A stretch of DNA of 64,000 nucleotides from Adiantum capillus-veneris (GCA_014529385.2 CM043961.1:14272978-14336977), one strand, 5' to 3'. Positions 23,621 to 35,400 are shown, counted from the first letter of the stretch. The notes: a model not told the origin generated them from the sequence alone. Translations and numbers: made by a program.

Positions 23621-24630
23621 ATGTCCCTAGGTATTGGTCGTATCTGTTTTCTAGACCATTTTCAGCACGATGTATCAGAAGCAATTTCAGTGGCCAAAAA
23701 TTGTTGGATACTTAGCATGACTTGTTACAAGTGCTGCTAAACAACATTACAGATGGTTGTTTATACATATAGCAAGGCTATGAGTTGTTAATGAAAAAGT
23801 TTCATTATTTGTACCGCGAAGTGACTTCTGTTTCACCTTCTATTATGGTTCACACGTTTCAACAAGGCTTGCAAAAGATTTCAATAGAAAGTATTTAGTT
23901 TCTTTTTGCAACTATTTACACTCCTCTTCAATGTGTGCTAGGAGCATCACACATTCCTCAGCAAGGTTGTACGATATGGTGCATACCCGTTTACCAGTCA
24001 TCTAGGAAGACTGTCTGTAAACCATTGGGAGAACACACCTTAGTACTGTCAGTTATCCAAGGAGATAGGCATATTACAAAGTGTTATCTTGTGCTCAAGG
24101 ATATGCAAAGTGAGTACATTAGCACCAAGAAATCTAATTAATAAGCATTTATTGATCTACTTGGAGTTTACTTACCATAGTTAAAGCATGTTTGCGGCTA
24201 GGTTTAGTCTCTTCATGTATAAGTCAGGTTCTCAACCTTAAACACTAGTTATGGTGGGGTTGTTTACTGATGAAATTTAAGAACAAGTCAAAGACTTAAA
24301 CTTGGCTGATGAGTTATGTCAGCAACTTACTTTAATGGAAAGTGAAAAGCGGTACTCTTTTGGGTACATCTTTGTTGTGAAAACGCATTTAGCATGCTCA
24401 TGTGCATTCTAAATGGAGTCTACACACTTTGATTGGATAGGAATTGGTAACACAAGATGGTTTGCAAATGGACAACAGTGTGGAAAATCAAGATGTTACT
24501 CTTGGATTCATTGAACCTCCTACTGAACCGTGTTCTGGTCAAGCAAACAACTGGATCCATGAGGGATGCCACTGCGGAAAACATTAGTGTATCATCACTT
24601 TTGTTTTTAAGGACAAAAACTCTTTTACAA
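23621..24630. other. No gene identified between the two CACTA copies
   Basis: Short frames only (23935-24141, 24457-24681). The first reads LVLSVIQGDRHITKCYLVLKDMQ in part, but I cannot assign it. Nothing here supports an RNA gene. Confidence 0.35.

Positions 24631-24678
<48 letters not shown>
24631..24678 (+). repeat. Poly-G tract of 48 bases
   Basis: An uninterrupted run of 48 guanines, extraordinary for a homopolymer of G. It lies about 135 bases before the duplicated CACTA half begins. It may be real, or it may be a sequencing or assembly artefact. Glycine or proline frames through it are meaningless. Confidence 0.95.
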
Positions 24679-24679
<1 letters not shown>

Positions 24680-24959
24680 AATGTCAGTCCAAGGGCTATC
24701 TTGGAGGTCAAGGACCGGGGCGAAGGGCCGGCTACTAATGGAGACAGGATCCTAGGGGCAAGGCCTATAAAGGGAGGTTGAGCAGAGGATGAAGGATAGG
24801 CAGTCACAGGGTCTTACACCACATACACCTTGGGGATCACACGAGCATGATCCTAGCAAGGTGTACAAGAGTAGGGATGGGGCTATTGTGGCGGATAGGG
24901 TTTGAAAGGCCATGTGATAGAGGATTCAACAGCTCTGTACAATCTAGTTTGGTCACTAT

Positions 24960-25307
24960 GTGATGGAGGTTTGGAATAATCTAGACGATGAAAGAAAGAG
25001 TTACATCGTCGAGGCCATTCACAGAGAGTACAGGTCGGCAGAGGGGTACGATCCAGTCTCGAATGGCTGGATTTTGGGTGTGGTGAAGGCCACAATGTCA
25101 CACCGTCGGTCAAAGGCAAGAGACAGGAGCAATGCCGGCATTCCAAAGTCAGTATGGTTGGACGTGGAGGACTGGGCAAGGATTGCACGAGAGAAACAAG
25201 ACAATCCAGATAGATTTCAGCAACAGAGAGATGCAGCCAGAGCACACATTTGGAGTTTACTAGAGCGTCACATCTTGGGAGTGAAGGCTAGACACACTTT
25301 GACATGA
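24960..25307 (+). CDS. CACTA accessory protein fragment (transposase_24-like)
   Basis: A 115-codon open frame reads EVWNNLDDERKSYIVEAIHR, EGYDPVSNGWILGVVKATM, KSVWLDVEDWARIAREKQDN and RFQQQRDAARAHIWS. The helical, charged pattern (a WxxLDxxxKxxIxxxIxxxY-like start, then Wxxxxxxx...R..R.KAR, then K..WxxxE.W..IA..K..N) resembles the accessory protein of En/Spm elements, thought to bind subterminal repeats. The part upstream (RIRQLCTI-FGHYV) is in the same frame but separated by a stop at the site of IQFGH in copy 1, so the protein is incomplete. GT-AG-like boundaries near 25308 and 25395 suggest one intron before the TSRDEKYGYKHG exon. Confidence 0.55.
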   Translation: MMEVWNNLDDERKSYIVEAIHREYRSAEGYDPVSNGWILGVVKATMSHRRSKARDRSNAGIPKSVWLDVEDWARIAREKQDNPDRFQQQRDAARAHIWSLLERHILGVKARHTLT

Positions 25308-25639
25308 GTTTGTAAGTATTATGCGTATGCTTTGAATTGTTGAAAATATATATGAAGTTTGAAGATTTATCTCATGATTAAACCATATTTTGTAGGAAGT
25401 TGTCATGAAGCGCCTTCCGACATCTCGAGATGAAAAGTATGGGTACAAGCATGGACTTGTGGCCCTTTTGACCCAGCTGTCTGTAAGAGGAGGGAGAGGA
25501 CGTCGACTGGGAGGCATTATCATGACAGTCCTCTTGATATAGTCTTAGTCAGTCATCTTTATATAGTCTTCTTTGTACATTCTTTTTTGTAGCTATGGTC
25601 TTCTTGATACAGTCTTACTCAGTGACTGTTTGCATGTAC

Positions 25640-26080
25640 AGTTTTGCAGTGCTTATGTTTATGGTTTTGCATTCCATTTGTAATTATGATTTGTTTCGCA
25701 ATTATGGTATGGCACAGAGGTTATGGTTATGGTATGGCACAGAGGTTTTGGTCATGGTTTGACAAAATCAAGTTATGGTTATGGTTTTGCAATGATGGTA
25801 TGGCAATGAGGGTTTGGCAATCAGGTTATGGTTATGGTTTCTAGTGATGGTTATGGTTATGGTTTTTCAATGATGGTATGGTTGTTATGGTTATGGTATG
25901 ACAAGGAAGTTATGGTAATGGGTGTGGGAAGTGGGCTATGTTTATGGTTTTGCAATTTTCGAATCATGTTTTAATTATGGCTATAAACTCTTTATGCCGT
26001 CGTGCCTATGGTTTGGGAGTCGACATTATGGTTATGCTTTTGAGAAGTTGTCATGATTAAGCTTTTGATTTTGTGGTTTT
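25640..26080. repeat. GGTTAT-rich degenerate satellite, copy 2
   Basis: TATGGTTATGG units as in 22790-23170, with different copy numbers and order. Several frames across it look open (for example 25644-25844) but encode only the repeat. Confidence 0.85.
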
Positions 26081-26463
26081 GTTCTTTTTACAGTTTTGCT
26101 AATCTATATAGACCCTCTCTTTAACGTCAACTTGTAGGTGGAGTGCGGTTGCTTGTGCACTCTTCCTTTGGGTACAAAGGACTGTTTTCTGTTGTTGCAG
26201 TATATACAGCATCAGTTCCCAGCCCTCTCTGCCCAAAAAAAAATTGCAGGTTTGGTCGTCGGAACAGAGTTCGGTATACGCACCGGTATAGGCCTCGCAA
26301 CAACCGCCGGTATTAGATAAATTTTTTGGCGCTAATAATTGCGTGTATACGCCCGCTATGATACCGGCGTTTATTACGATGCTTATTCCACAGTATTTTA
26401 CTTTTAGAAGAAACGTTGTCTCGTCGATATCTGCGCCGATTTTTGCGCGATGTGTTATAGTGG

Positions 26464-26811
26464 AACCATGCATGTCTGGATGCATATCTTCAGGAAAATC
26501 TTTGAAGATTTTGTGTTTTTGAAATGATGCTTCCAACCAATACGCATGTATATGAGATCTCACACGGTTGCTAGCATGAAATCTCAAAAGGGAGGTTGGC
26601 CCCCTTGTGTGGGAAGGGGGGCTTGGAAACTCTGGGTGCCCAATGGAGTTTATAAAAGAGCCATATAATGTGAACTTATGAAGCTCCCATGGCATAGAAT
26701 AGCGAGCAGAGGGCAATTGTTAAATTTTTGCTAGCATGCTATCGTGGTGGTGACACTGACCGGCTCAGGCAGTCGCGGCGCCAAGCAAGCCAAAATTTAA
26801 CTAAAACCGGA

Positions 26812-26870
<59 letters not shown>

Positions 26871-28480
26871 GACTTTGAATTTACTCGCAAAGGTCTTTAG
26901 AGGCAAAATAAGGCAAAGCTCAAGAAACAGAAAGTGAGCAGCAAGTCAGGGCGATTCCACAAAGAGGAAAAAACATCCCTTTTGTGCACGTCGTCCTCCC
27001 TCCTTGTGTGTCTAGGGGTTGACTCCCACGTAGTATTCTTTGCTCGACTCCCCCTGCTTAGCCCCCCCCACACATGGCTCTTGTACCACTTGCCCTCCAC
27101 GGTTTAGGTTTGTGATCTCTTGCGCTGCCGTTGGCCTTACATGCAATCAACAAGAACCTTAACCTATATTTAGCTTTAATCAAACCATGGGCAATTCCAC
27201 GCTTCCAACCAGTGCTTGGAAAAAACCCATGTCAACGTACACAAGTCCCTTGAAGCCACTTCGTAACTGGCAATTTTCCAAATCATACTACATTTTTTCA
27301 GATATATATTAACACGTAAAATCCAACACTTAGATGCCCTCACTCTTTGTCTTCTGAAACATTCGCTCAACATTGCTATCCATTGGTATTTATTTATAAA
27401 CTCAAGACTTTTTTGCCAAGTATAGCAACATGTACACTCAAAGAATATTATACACTTTTTGGATTATAAATATTGTGTCTAGGAAAAGAGCCCCATAATA
27501 GCATTGTAGAACCCTTTCCAATGGCCAACATCTTGAAAGGCCTCTTTCAAGATGGAATCAGGGTCAATAAGACTCGCATGGATAATTGCTCGACAACACG
27601 ACAACTAGTGTATGCACATGCTAGTAGACTATTTTGCGTTTTCTAGCACAACTGCATGCCTTGCTTCTTATAGCATTGGATGCTCGACCAGCTTGATGGT
27701 AGCCAATCACTAGTAGTGGTAGCAGTCTCTACCATCTAGTGATGATGACTAAAAATATTCCTTGCCATGTAGTTCACTCTCCCAAAATAGCAACCTCAAA
27801 AGATGCCACTATTTCTAATCACCAAGTATTGCATGCAACTACCCAAACATCCTCACCGTTACTAAAACCAAGGGCAATAACAAGAAAGAAACGTTCCTTG
27901 TCAAATTACACAAATTCCTTGGGGGTAGTTTTTAAGTGGTAATTTAGCAAATCCCACTAATTTTTCTCAAATATATTTACATGCAAAAACAAAGTCTTGG
28001 GCATCCTTGCTCTGGTTTATAATCATTTTTTGTCATTTTGGCTTCATAACACCATTGGTACTTGTTACTTGCGATGCCTGAACACTAACTAACACCTATA
28101 TTTAAGAGGGGAGGCAATGGGATCAAAGGCGGAGAAGTTCACGTATAAAAGTCGAGAAGATCGCAAGCGTAAATGTCAAATCAAAAACTAAACTTGGACA
28201 CGCACTAAACGTGGACAACCTGAGCAATGCATCTTAACTTACGATATAATGTTATAAAAACAATTGTGGATACACAACGCATGCATGGGTAAGGTGGTCC
28301 ATGTCTCCTCAATGTCCAACAAAACACTATGCCTTGATTTCCATGAACACAAGCACAAAGTTCAGACAAAGTCAAGAATCCAATCAGCATTAGTCATACT
28401 TTTAAACAAGGCCGAGCTAAGAACTGATTCCGTAGGATTATATATAGTATAGTTAAACCTTAAAGATCTGGCATTGAAGA
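26464..28480. other. No gene identified; (GA)n at 26816-26868; weak internal duplication
   Basis: Unassigned DNA. Two stretches, about 27170-27400 and 27830-28080, look like diverged copies of each other: CACAAGTCCCTTGAAG against CACAAATTCCTTGGGG, then AATTTTCCAAATC against AATTTAGCAAATC, then CATTGGTA. Frame 26099-26716 on minus has no recognisable domain. Confidence 0.35.
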
Positions 28481-28484
28481 GAGA

Positions 28485-28545
28485 AGGTTAGTGAGAATGG
28501 TTGCGGGACGAGAGGTGGGGGTTCGACCCCAGCCAGTGCGAAACT
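28485..28545 (+). repeat. tRNA-like (SINE-type) box sequence
   Basis: GGTTAGTGAGAATGG followed about 30 bases later by GGTTCGACCCC looks like RNA polymerase III A and B boxes, spaced as in tRNA-derived SINEs. No cloverleaf is evident, and the sequence directly overlaps the 3' flank of the TPD1-like gene. Chance is possible. Confidence 0.35.
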
Positions 28546-28554
28546 GCCCTCAGC

Positions 28555-29036
28555 TCAGCAGAAGACGCGGAACTTTTCCATGCGAAAGTTGAAGTCGTCG
28601 CCGCCGTAGATTTGGTTGGTAGTTGTGTGGGGCCTCAAGTAGTTCTTGGGATACAGAACGCAGGTGTGGTCGTCCAGAAGCTCGATGACGTCGGGTTGGG
28701 CCAGGCGCTGCTCGCTGAGCGTGCACGAGCCCAGGATCGACCCCACCCCGCAGTCGCAGTTGTTGTGAACGATCAGCCGCTGCACGATGCCCAGCGATTT
28801 GCTCTGCACCACCACGTCGCTCAGCTTGCACGCCGCTGATGCCACGCCTCCAGCTCCTGCGCCCACGTCGCCCACCACCAGCTGCACGGCTCCTGCATGC
28901 GCTCACAAATATATATAGACGCTATTAACGCAATCTCTCTCTCTCTCTCTCTAGTGTTGAGCATGCAGGAGTAGAGGCTCTCACCTGCCATAGCCAGGAA
29001 CGCCATCATAAGCCCGCGGAAGCAGAAAACCGCCAT
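28555..29036 (-). CDS. TPD1-like secreted cysteine-rich protein (2 exons)
   Basis: Exon 1 is 29036-28985 and exon 2 is 28892-28555. The intron (28984-28893, 92 nt) has GT-AG ends and joins the phases exactly, giving 129 residues. The start MAVFCFRGLMMAFLAMAG is a signal peptide, followed by a short Gly/Ala-rich linker. The mature part begins ACKLSDVVVQ and shows NNCDCGVGSI, GSC, QPDVIELLDDHTCVL and a final MEKFRVFC. Six cysteines and their setting (C..DIVVQ; N.C..C; SC; D.V...L..H.C.V; F.....F.C) match the TPD1/MAC1 domain. In flowering plants TPD1 is a small secreted ligand of the EMS1/EXS receptor kinase controlling tapetum fate; TPD1-like relatives with other roles exist throughout land plants. 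No breaks are seen. It lies alone among repeats, and the intron carries a CT microsatellite. A recent pseudogene cannot be excluded. Confidence 0.8.
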
Positions 29037-29510
29037 AATAACTCTAGTTATCCAACAATAGTAGAATGTGATCCTTCAACAACTTATGCTTCCATATAAT
29101 AATACACCAAGATGGACACGACCTACTTTCACGAAAATGCTATGTCTCCATCACGTCGGTCTAGCAGCGAGCTCCTCGAAAAGGAGGGTGTCAGGTCTCT
29201 CTTCGAGAAAACCATGTTATTACTTATTCTCTTTTGGAGCTACTAGACGATTGAAGTTATGGCCAAAGTCTACGGTATTTACCGGGATTTGTGACACCTT
29301 GAAAAAGAAGGTATAATTATTAATGAGGCTGACTCTGAAGCTGATTGTGAAGCAAGCTTCCAACTACTTTTAAGGTACCCCCACACTACAAGAGGGGGTA
29401 CTTTGTTAGCCTCATCACTATATCACACGGGCATGGTCAAATGGCATCAATGGTGTAGGAGGAAAACACGGGGTACGTCAATCGTGAACCGTCAGATTTG
29501 ACAATCGCCT

Positions 29511-29757
29511 CGAATTTACTAGTCTGCCCGAATTTACAAATCTACTCCGAATTTACTAATCGGCCCACATTTACAATATCAGATAGTCAAATCCCTTATA
29601 TTTCAACGAACGCATGCGGGCGTAGTGGTTAGTGCACATGGGTCGCCCTGGGGAGGTCGCGGGTTCAAGACGTGGGGTGCACATTGCCCCGAATTTACAA
29701 GCTTACCCGAATTTACTTTTCTCCCCGAATTTACCGAATGTCCAGAATTTACAAATG
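29511..29757. repeat. CCGAATTTAC short repeats on both sides of a tRNA-like sequence
   Basis: CGAATTTACT, CCGAATTTACAAA and variants occur about four times at 29511-29575 and about four times at 29690-29757, spaced 15-22 bases apart. Between them, at 29610-29680, GCGGGCGTAGTGGTTAGTGC (A-box-like) and GGGTTCAAGACG (B-box-like) suggest a tRNA-derived SINE head. The two blocks could be parts of one SINE with an unusual body, or a local repeat split by an insertion. Confidence 0.5.
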
Positions 29758-30030
29758 TGCATCTTACGGTCCGAATCACCTCAACCGTAGATCCCATTTG
29801 AAGCTGTCCGTGCGAGATAGTGTGAAGGCTTTGCCGCCAGGAAGGCAAGAAGTGGCACTAATTGGACGTCTCCTCACGCCAGTGTTCGGGAAAAATGTGT
29901 CTCAGCTTAATATCGTGCTGTTTTCAATTTCAAAAATGTCGGTTGAATGCAAGGGGAAAATGAGATTCCACCCCAAAGTAGAGAAAAATAGCGTAAAACC
30001 CCAAAAAATAACCTAATTTTCCAAAGTCTC

Positions 30031-31601
30031 TTGTTGGCAAAATCAAGGAAAGGAATTTTGTATGTTTGGAGGAATACCAAACACTACCTCAAGGCTCACG
30101 CACACAAAAGGGGCAAGAGGCCCACATTGCAACCTTTTGAGAATTGTTACCCCTCTCCATGTGGGCATACCCTAACTATGAATTTCTTTCTTTGTTTTGT
30201 ATGGAGATCCTTGCAAAGAAGGGAACTAAATCAGTGTATGGTATTACATGTGATTCTAGAGAATGGATGACAGTATTATGCTGTGTTAATGCAGCTGGCC
30301 ATGCAATCCCTTCATACTATATATTCAAGGGAAATAGAATGAGTGACAACTACATCGAAGACTGTGAAGCGGGGGCTGCAATGGCCATGCAAAAGAAAGC
30401 ATGGATGACACGTGAGCTCTTCCAAGCTTGGCTAGAGCACTTACGAAAGTTCATCATACAAGACATTGGATTTGACAACAGACACCTTTTAGTTCTTGAT
30501 GGTCATGGAAGTCATGTTTCCCTCAAAGTGGTGGCAAGAGCACATGAAGCTGGCATAGATATTATCACTTTACCTGCCCATACATCACACAAGCTACAAC
30601 CCTTGGATGTCTCCGTCTTCAAATCATTAAAGATGAATTTTTGCAAAGAGAGAGCAATGTGGCAGCAGCGGACAGCATCCAGCCAAGCAAGCAAGAGAGA
30701 GCTCGCAACCATTGTGGCGAGTGCCCTAAAACTGTCTTTAACGGAGTCAAACATTAAGGCAGGTTTTCGGGCAACGGGAATTTGGCCACTTGATGCTTCA
30801 GCGGTAAAATTCGATCGCATGCCATGCAATAATATACAGATCAGAAATGAACGAGCAAATCAAGATGATGAAAGCATCTCACAGGTACCCAGCACTCCAC
30901 CTAGTGCAGGAATAGAGAATGAGTTTGTTCTGGCATTACGCTCAATGGCAAGTCACACGCACAATGAGCAGATTGGGATAACTGACCTGTCAACTTCACA
31001 TGATCAGATTGAATCAGCACATCAAATCAGTTTTATGAGATTGCTACAGGGAGATTATTTTCAAGATGATACTAATTTGCCACCTGTAGAAGGGTATGCT
31101 GACATCAATTCAGAATTTCCATCAGCAAACAACCAGCATGAAATACCTTGGCAAGGAAAAGATAGCACAAACATACAATCAAATCTTTGATTGGCTCGGG
31201 AAATAGTGGAGTCTGACAAGGAGAACAATCCCAACTCTTCAAGCAAGCAGCCGATGCAAAGAAACCAATCTCCAAGCGAAAACACTCGTGTAATTGATCT
31301 TTTACGAGTACCAATGTCAGAGGTATCAGTAAGACAAGCACCTCGAGAGGCATTTGTGGACTATACAAACAGTTTAATTCTCACTTCATCCCAATATATT
31401 GCGAGCATGAAGGCTAAAAACGCTAAGAAAGACGAGATTGGAAAAGCAAGAGAGCAAAAGAAAGTGGAGAAAGAGCAACGACGACTTGAATCACTTGCAG
31501 AACTAGATGCACGTAGACAACGACAAGAAGAGGCAGCTCAAGCAAAGAGGTCTAAGAAAGCTTGGGAAGCACAACAACTCGCTTTTGAAAATAGAATGTG
31601 A
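30031..31601 (+). mobile_element. Tigger/pogo-type (DDE_1) DNA transposase, split by one stop
   Basis: Frame 30144-31190 encodes ILAKKGTKSVYGITCD, WMTVLCCVNAAGHAIPSYYI, then HLLVLDGHGSHVSL and IITLPAHTSHKLQPLDVSVF. This is the classic pogo/Tigger DDE_1 core: an N-terminal beta strand block, a second catalytic aspartate in LDGHGSH, and a third in LQPLDVSVF. The block GFRATGIWPLD follows, as in this family. An in-frame TGA at 31188-31190 separates it from 31191-31601, which continues in the same frame as a charged coiled coil (KAREQKKVEKEQRRLESLAE). The helix-turn-helix/CENP-B part and the first catalytic DET region expected upstream are not recognisable, so the copy is 5'-defective. TA-flanked inverted ends were not identified. 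Confidence 0.85.
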
Positions 31602-32060
31602 GCTATTCTTTGGGACGGTGGTTCCTCAGAAGGTCTAATTCTAAGGCCTTTGCATGTTGATAATCCATTCCATGCCAATGCACGAAGAAGACAAATGGAG
31701 AAATTGCGAAGGTCTCGCCATCAGGCCGCTAGAAGTATTCGAGGCATTACTACAAGTATGCGGGTTTAGTGTTTGGCCTCTTACCTAGTAGCCCTTTAAA
31801 ACTACTTTTCAGCCGAGTGTTTACTTATTTTGGACCTCAAGTTTTTGAAGGTTTTGTGTTTGACCTCTTTCATATTAGAACTTTAAAACTACTTTTCAGC
31901 CAGTTGTATAATCATTTTGGACCTCAAATTTTTGGTGCTCTTTTTGAAGCTCAAGTTTTTGTTGAGTCTTTAGAATATAAATGCAATTATGTAGCCTTCA
32001 AAGCATGTAGCAATGTCACTCCTTTATTCTGATTTCAAAGCAGATTTAAAGTTCAAAAAA
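31602..32060. other. Downstream of Tigger: non-coding, internal short repeat
   Basis: TTAAAACTACTTTTCAGCC followed by TTTTGGACCTCAA occurs twice (about 31795-31840 and 31883-31930). Probably the 3' part of the transposon or an adjacent repeat. No gene seen. Confidence 0.4.
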
Positions 32061-32299
32061 ATAGTAGAATAGTAGACAATCATGCCATGAATCACGCTGA
32101 TACACCTCACATTATAGGGATGCTCAAGAAACCCCTGAAAGAAAATAATCCCACCACATGAATCATGATTGCTGAGTGAGCAACTGCAGCTCACCTTGGA
32201 GGAGCAAGAATTTGCTCTGAGTACTTGCACAAGATTGCTTTTGACATCCGCAGGAGCCTCTGCTGTGATGACCTCAAACCGTTTTCGCGATGATGTTAG
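32061..32299 (-). pseudogene. Unassigned exon fragment interrupted by Copia 2
   Basis: Just outside the Copia insertion, the minus strand reads SSRKRFEVITAEAPADVK and NLVQVLRANSCSSK. It ends at 32195 with a good donor (AAG|GTGAGC). An acceptor TTTCTTTCAG follows near 32130, leading to GFLEHPYNVRC. On the other side of the Copia element, at 37768, the matching acceptor TTTTTAG|ATGCTAAC begins the same exon. The Copia therefore entered the first codons of an exon. I do not recognise the family. The exon lies on the same strand as the fragments at 37971-38740. Confidence 0.45.
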
Positions 32300-32491
32300 T
32301 GAAGGAGTACAAGCGGAAGTGCGACGCGAGAGAGAGTGCGAGAAGAAGAGCACGACGATATGGTGAACTCGCTCTACTGTAATGTGTAGAGCATAGTGAG
32401 TTCTTATTAGGTTTTTACAAAAGAATATGTGTACATACCTAGCGGCCCGCCCACTTACCTGGGCGACCACATTAGGTTTTATACCCCAACA
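32300..32491 (-). repeat. LTR of Copia 2 (left copy; 3' LTR in element sense)
   Basis: 192 bp, matching 37586-37760 except for a handful of substitutions and a ~17-bp local duplication of GAGAG-type sequence. It begins TGTTGGGGTATA in element sense and contains ATTCTCTTGTAAAAACC-type sequence. The flank GTTAG is the target duplication. Confidence 0.95.
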
Positions 32492-35400
32492 ACCTCCCAC
32501 TTAAAGTCCAATGTGGTACTTTAAGTGTGAGAGAAGCTACTATACAAGCTAATATACAAGAGATGTAGAGAAGTGATGTACTACCCTACACCTATCTGCT
32601 TGCAAAAATGCGCAAAGCTCTCTGAGGGAAGTCCTTTTGTAAGTAGATCAGCAGGATTTTCTGTGGTGTGAACTTTGACAAGCTGAAGTTGCTTATCCTT
32701 GAGCATTTCCCTAATGAAATGATACTTCACATCCACATGCTTTGTCTTTGAGTGATAAACTGGATTGCGAGCCAATTGTATAGCACTTTGACTATCACAA
32801 TATAACATAGGCATCTCTTCTTTGATTCCCAAATCTGTTACTAGTCGATTAAGCCAAATTGATTCTTTGCATGCCTCTGATGCTGCAACATATTCAGCCT
32901 CTGTAGACTAAGTAACACAATCTTGTAATCTAGAACGCCATGATACTGCTCCACCAGCCAATGTAAATACATACCCTGACGTAGACCTTCGGTTGTCTAA
33001 GTCACCTGCATAATCTGAGTCTGTAAAACCCTTTACACTTAGCTCCTGACTCCCATAGCATATACGCATACTCTTTGTAGCTTTCAGGTATCTCAATATT
33101 CCTTTCACTGCCTCCCAATGTTTCTTGCCTCGGTTTGACATGTATCGACTTACTACTCCCACTGCAAATGCAATGTCTAGGCGAGTAGCAATCATTGCAT
33201 ACATCAAACTACCCACTACAGACGCATATGGAATCTTATCCATTTCAGCTTGTTCTTCCTCAGACACAGGACAATCTTGTTTGCTAAGTTTCACATATGG
33301 TGGCAATGGAACACTCAATGCCTTTCCCTTCTCCATATTGAAACGTTGCAAAACCTTGTCAATATACTCTGTTTGAGATAACCAAATCAACTTCCTTGAT
33401 CTGTCTCTCTCAATGCGCATACCAAGTATATGACTTGCCTCACCCATGTCTTTCATGTCAAACGATTTTGCCATCTTTGACTTCAAAGCTGAAATTTCTT
33501 CCAAGTGCTTGCCAGCAATCAACATGTCATCCACATACAAAATAAGGATCAGCCAACTGCCATCCTTAGCCTTCTTTGTATATAGACAATGATCGAACTC
33601 ACTACGTTTGTAGCCTTGAGAAAGCATAAACTTGTGGAATTTATGGTACCATGCCCTCGGTGATATTTTAAAGCCATAAAGACTCTTTAACAACTGGAAT
33701 ACCCAATCTTCCTTGCCTTTCTCAACAAACCCTTCTGGCTACTGCATGTAAATTTCCACATCTAAATCACCATGCAAGAACGCTGTCTTGACATCCATTT
33801 GGTGCAACACCAAATCTAATATGGCAACCAATGCAAGAAAGCATCTCAATGTAGTCATCTTGACCACCGGAGAGAAGACTTCATCAAAGTCAATGCCTTG
33901 TTCTTGCTTAAAGCCCTTGGCAACAAGCCTTGCTTTGTACTTTGGTTGACTATCATGAGCGGTGATCTTATACCTGTAAACCCATTTACAAGGTAGAGCC
34001 TTTTTGCCCCGTGGTAATTTAACTAGCTTCCATGTCTGGTTTTTATGCAGAGCTGTCATCTCTGACTGCATGGCCAATTGCCAATTCCCGGAGTCCTTCA
34101 TTTGCACTGCTTCCTTGTAACATGAAGGCTCATTGCAATCAGTCAACATGACATAGTTCATAGATGGAACAAACCTATCAGGAGGTCGCGTGAAACATCC
34201 AGATCTACGCACAATAGGTGGCTCAGGCTCAGCCACAACCTGTGGTTCCAATCTATCCTGTCCTTGCTCCTCTTGAGCCCTGACATTTTGTCTTGCACGT
34301 GCAAGTCCATCTTCTTGGAATACAACTCTTCTAATCTCCTCAACCCTCTCTGGTTTAGAATGATATTTGGATTCATTAAAGTGAACATCATTGCTGCGGA
34401 CAACCTTTCTGGATTCGGGATCCCAAAGTCTGTACCCCATCTCACCAGAATTACCATAGCCTAGAAAGATGCACTTTCTACTCTTTGGCTCAAGTTTGTT
34501 CCTAAATTCCTTTGGAACTTGAGTATATGCCTCACAGCCAAAGACTCTGAGATGCTTGTATGCAGGCACCTTGCCTGACCATACCATCTCTGGCACTGAA
34601 TCCTTCTGCAAAACCTTGCTAGGAGATCTATTTACAAGATGAACAACTGTTGATACAGCTTCAGCCCAAAACCCATTTGGCAGCTGTGCATTAGACAACA
34701 TACTTCTGACCTTCTCTTGTATGGTCCTATTCATCCTCTCAGCAACACCATTTTGAGGAGGATTGTAAGGAGCAGTAAGTTCACGTTTTATACCTTTTGA
34801 CTCACAAAAGTCCTGAAAGGCCTTTGAAACATACTCTCCACCATTGTCAGTGCATAAGCATTTAAGCTTCTTGCCACTCTGATTCTCCACAAGTGTCACA
34901 AACGTTTTGAAAACACTAAACGCTTCATCCTTGTGCTTGAGAAAGTAAACCCATACTTTCCTTGAGTAATCATCTATAAATGTCATAAAGTAAGAAGCTC
35001 CCCCTAGAGATAGGTTAGGCATAGGTCCACACAAATCACTATGAACAAGTGCCAACTGTGTATCTCTTCTACTGCTTCTATGCTTATGTGGCTGTTGTGT
35101 TTGCTTACCATACAGACAATGTTCATAGAATTCAAAATCATTAAATGAAAAGCCAGGCAAATAACCAGAACGAGACAAGATTTCCATTCCCTTCTTGGAC
35201 ATATGTCCTAACCGGCTATGCCACAAAGAAACGTTCGGCTGCTCGATTACATTGATTACATTTTTAGAGACATTTGATACATAAATCATGTAAAGTCCTC
35301 CAGACTTTACTCCATGTGCTACTGTCATAGAACCCTTGGATATCTTCCACATGTTCTGTCCAAAAGTGGTGACGTAGCCAGCATCATCAAGTAAACCTGT

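Larger units (their letters stand above)
24815..26463 (+). mobile_element. CACTA right half, copy 2 (5'-truncated)
   Basis: It matches 22025-23600 throughout: accessory gene, exon-like stretch with TCTCGAGATGAAAAGTATGG, GGTTAT satellite, inverted CAGAG motifs and terminal GATGTGTTATAGTG. The transposase half is absent, so this is either a deletion derivative or a second insertion of a truncated element. The terminus TGTTATAGTG (26453-26462) is the complement of CACTATAACA, as expected for this superfamily. Confidence 0.75.

Noticed and set aside
28485-28545. tRNA gene
   Set aside because: B-box-like motif only; no cloverleaf or acceptor stem could be drawn.
28501-28839. 112-codon plus-strand frame over the TPD1-like gene
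   Set aside because: Antisense shadow of the cysteine-rich exon, which has the splice sites and signal peptide.
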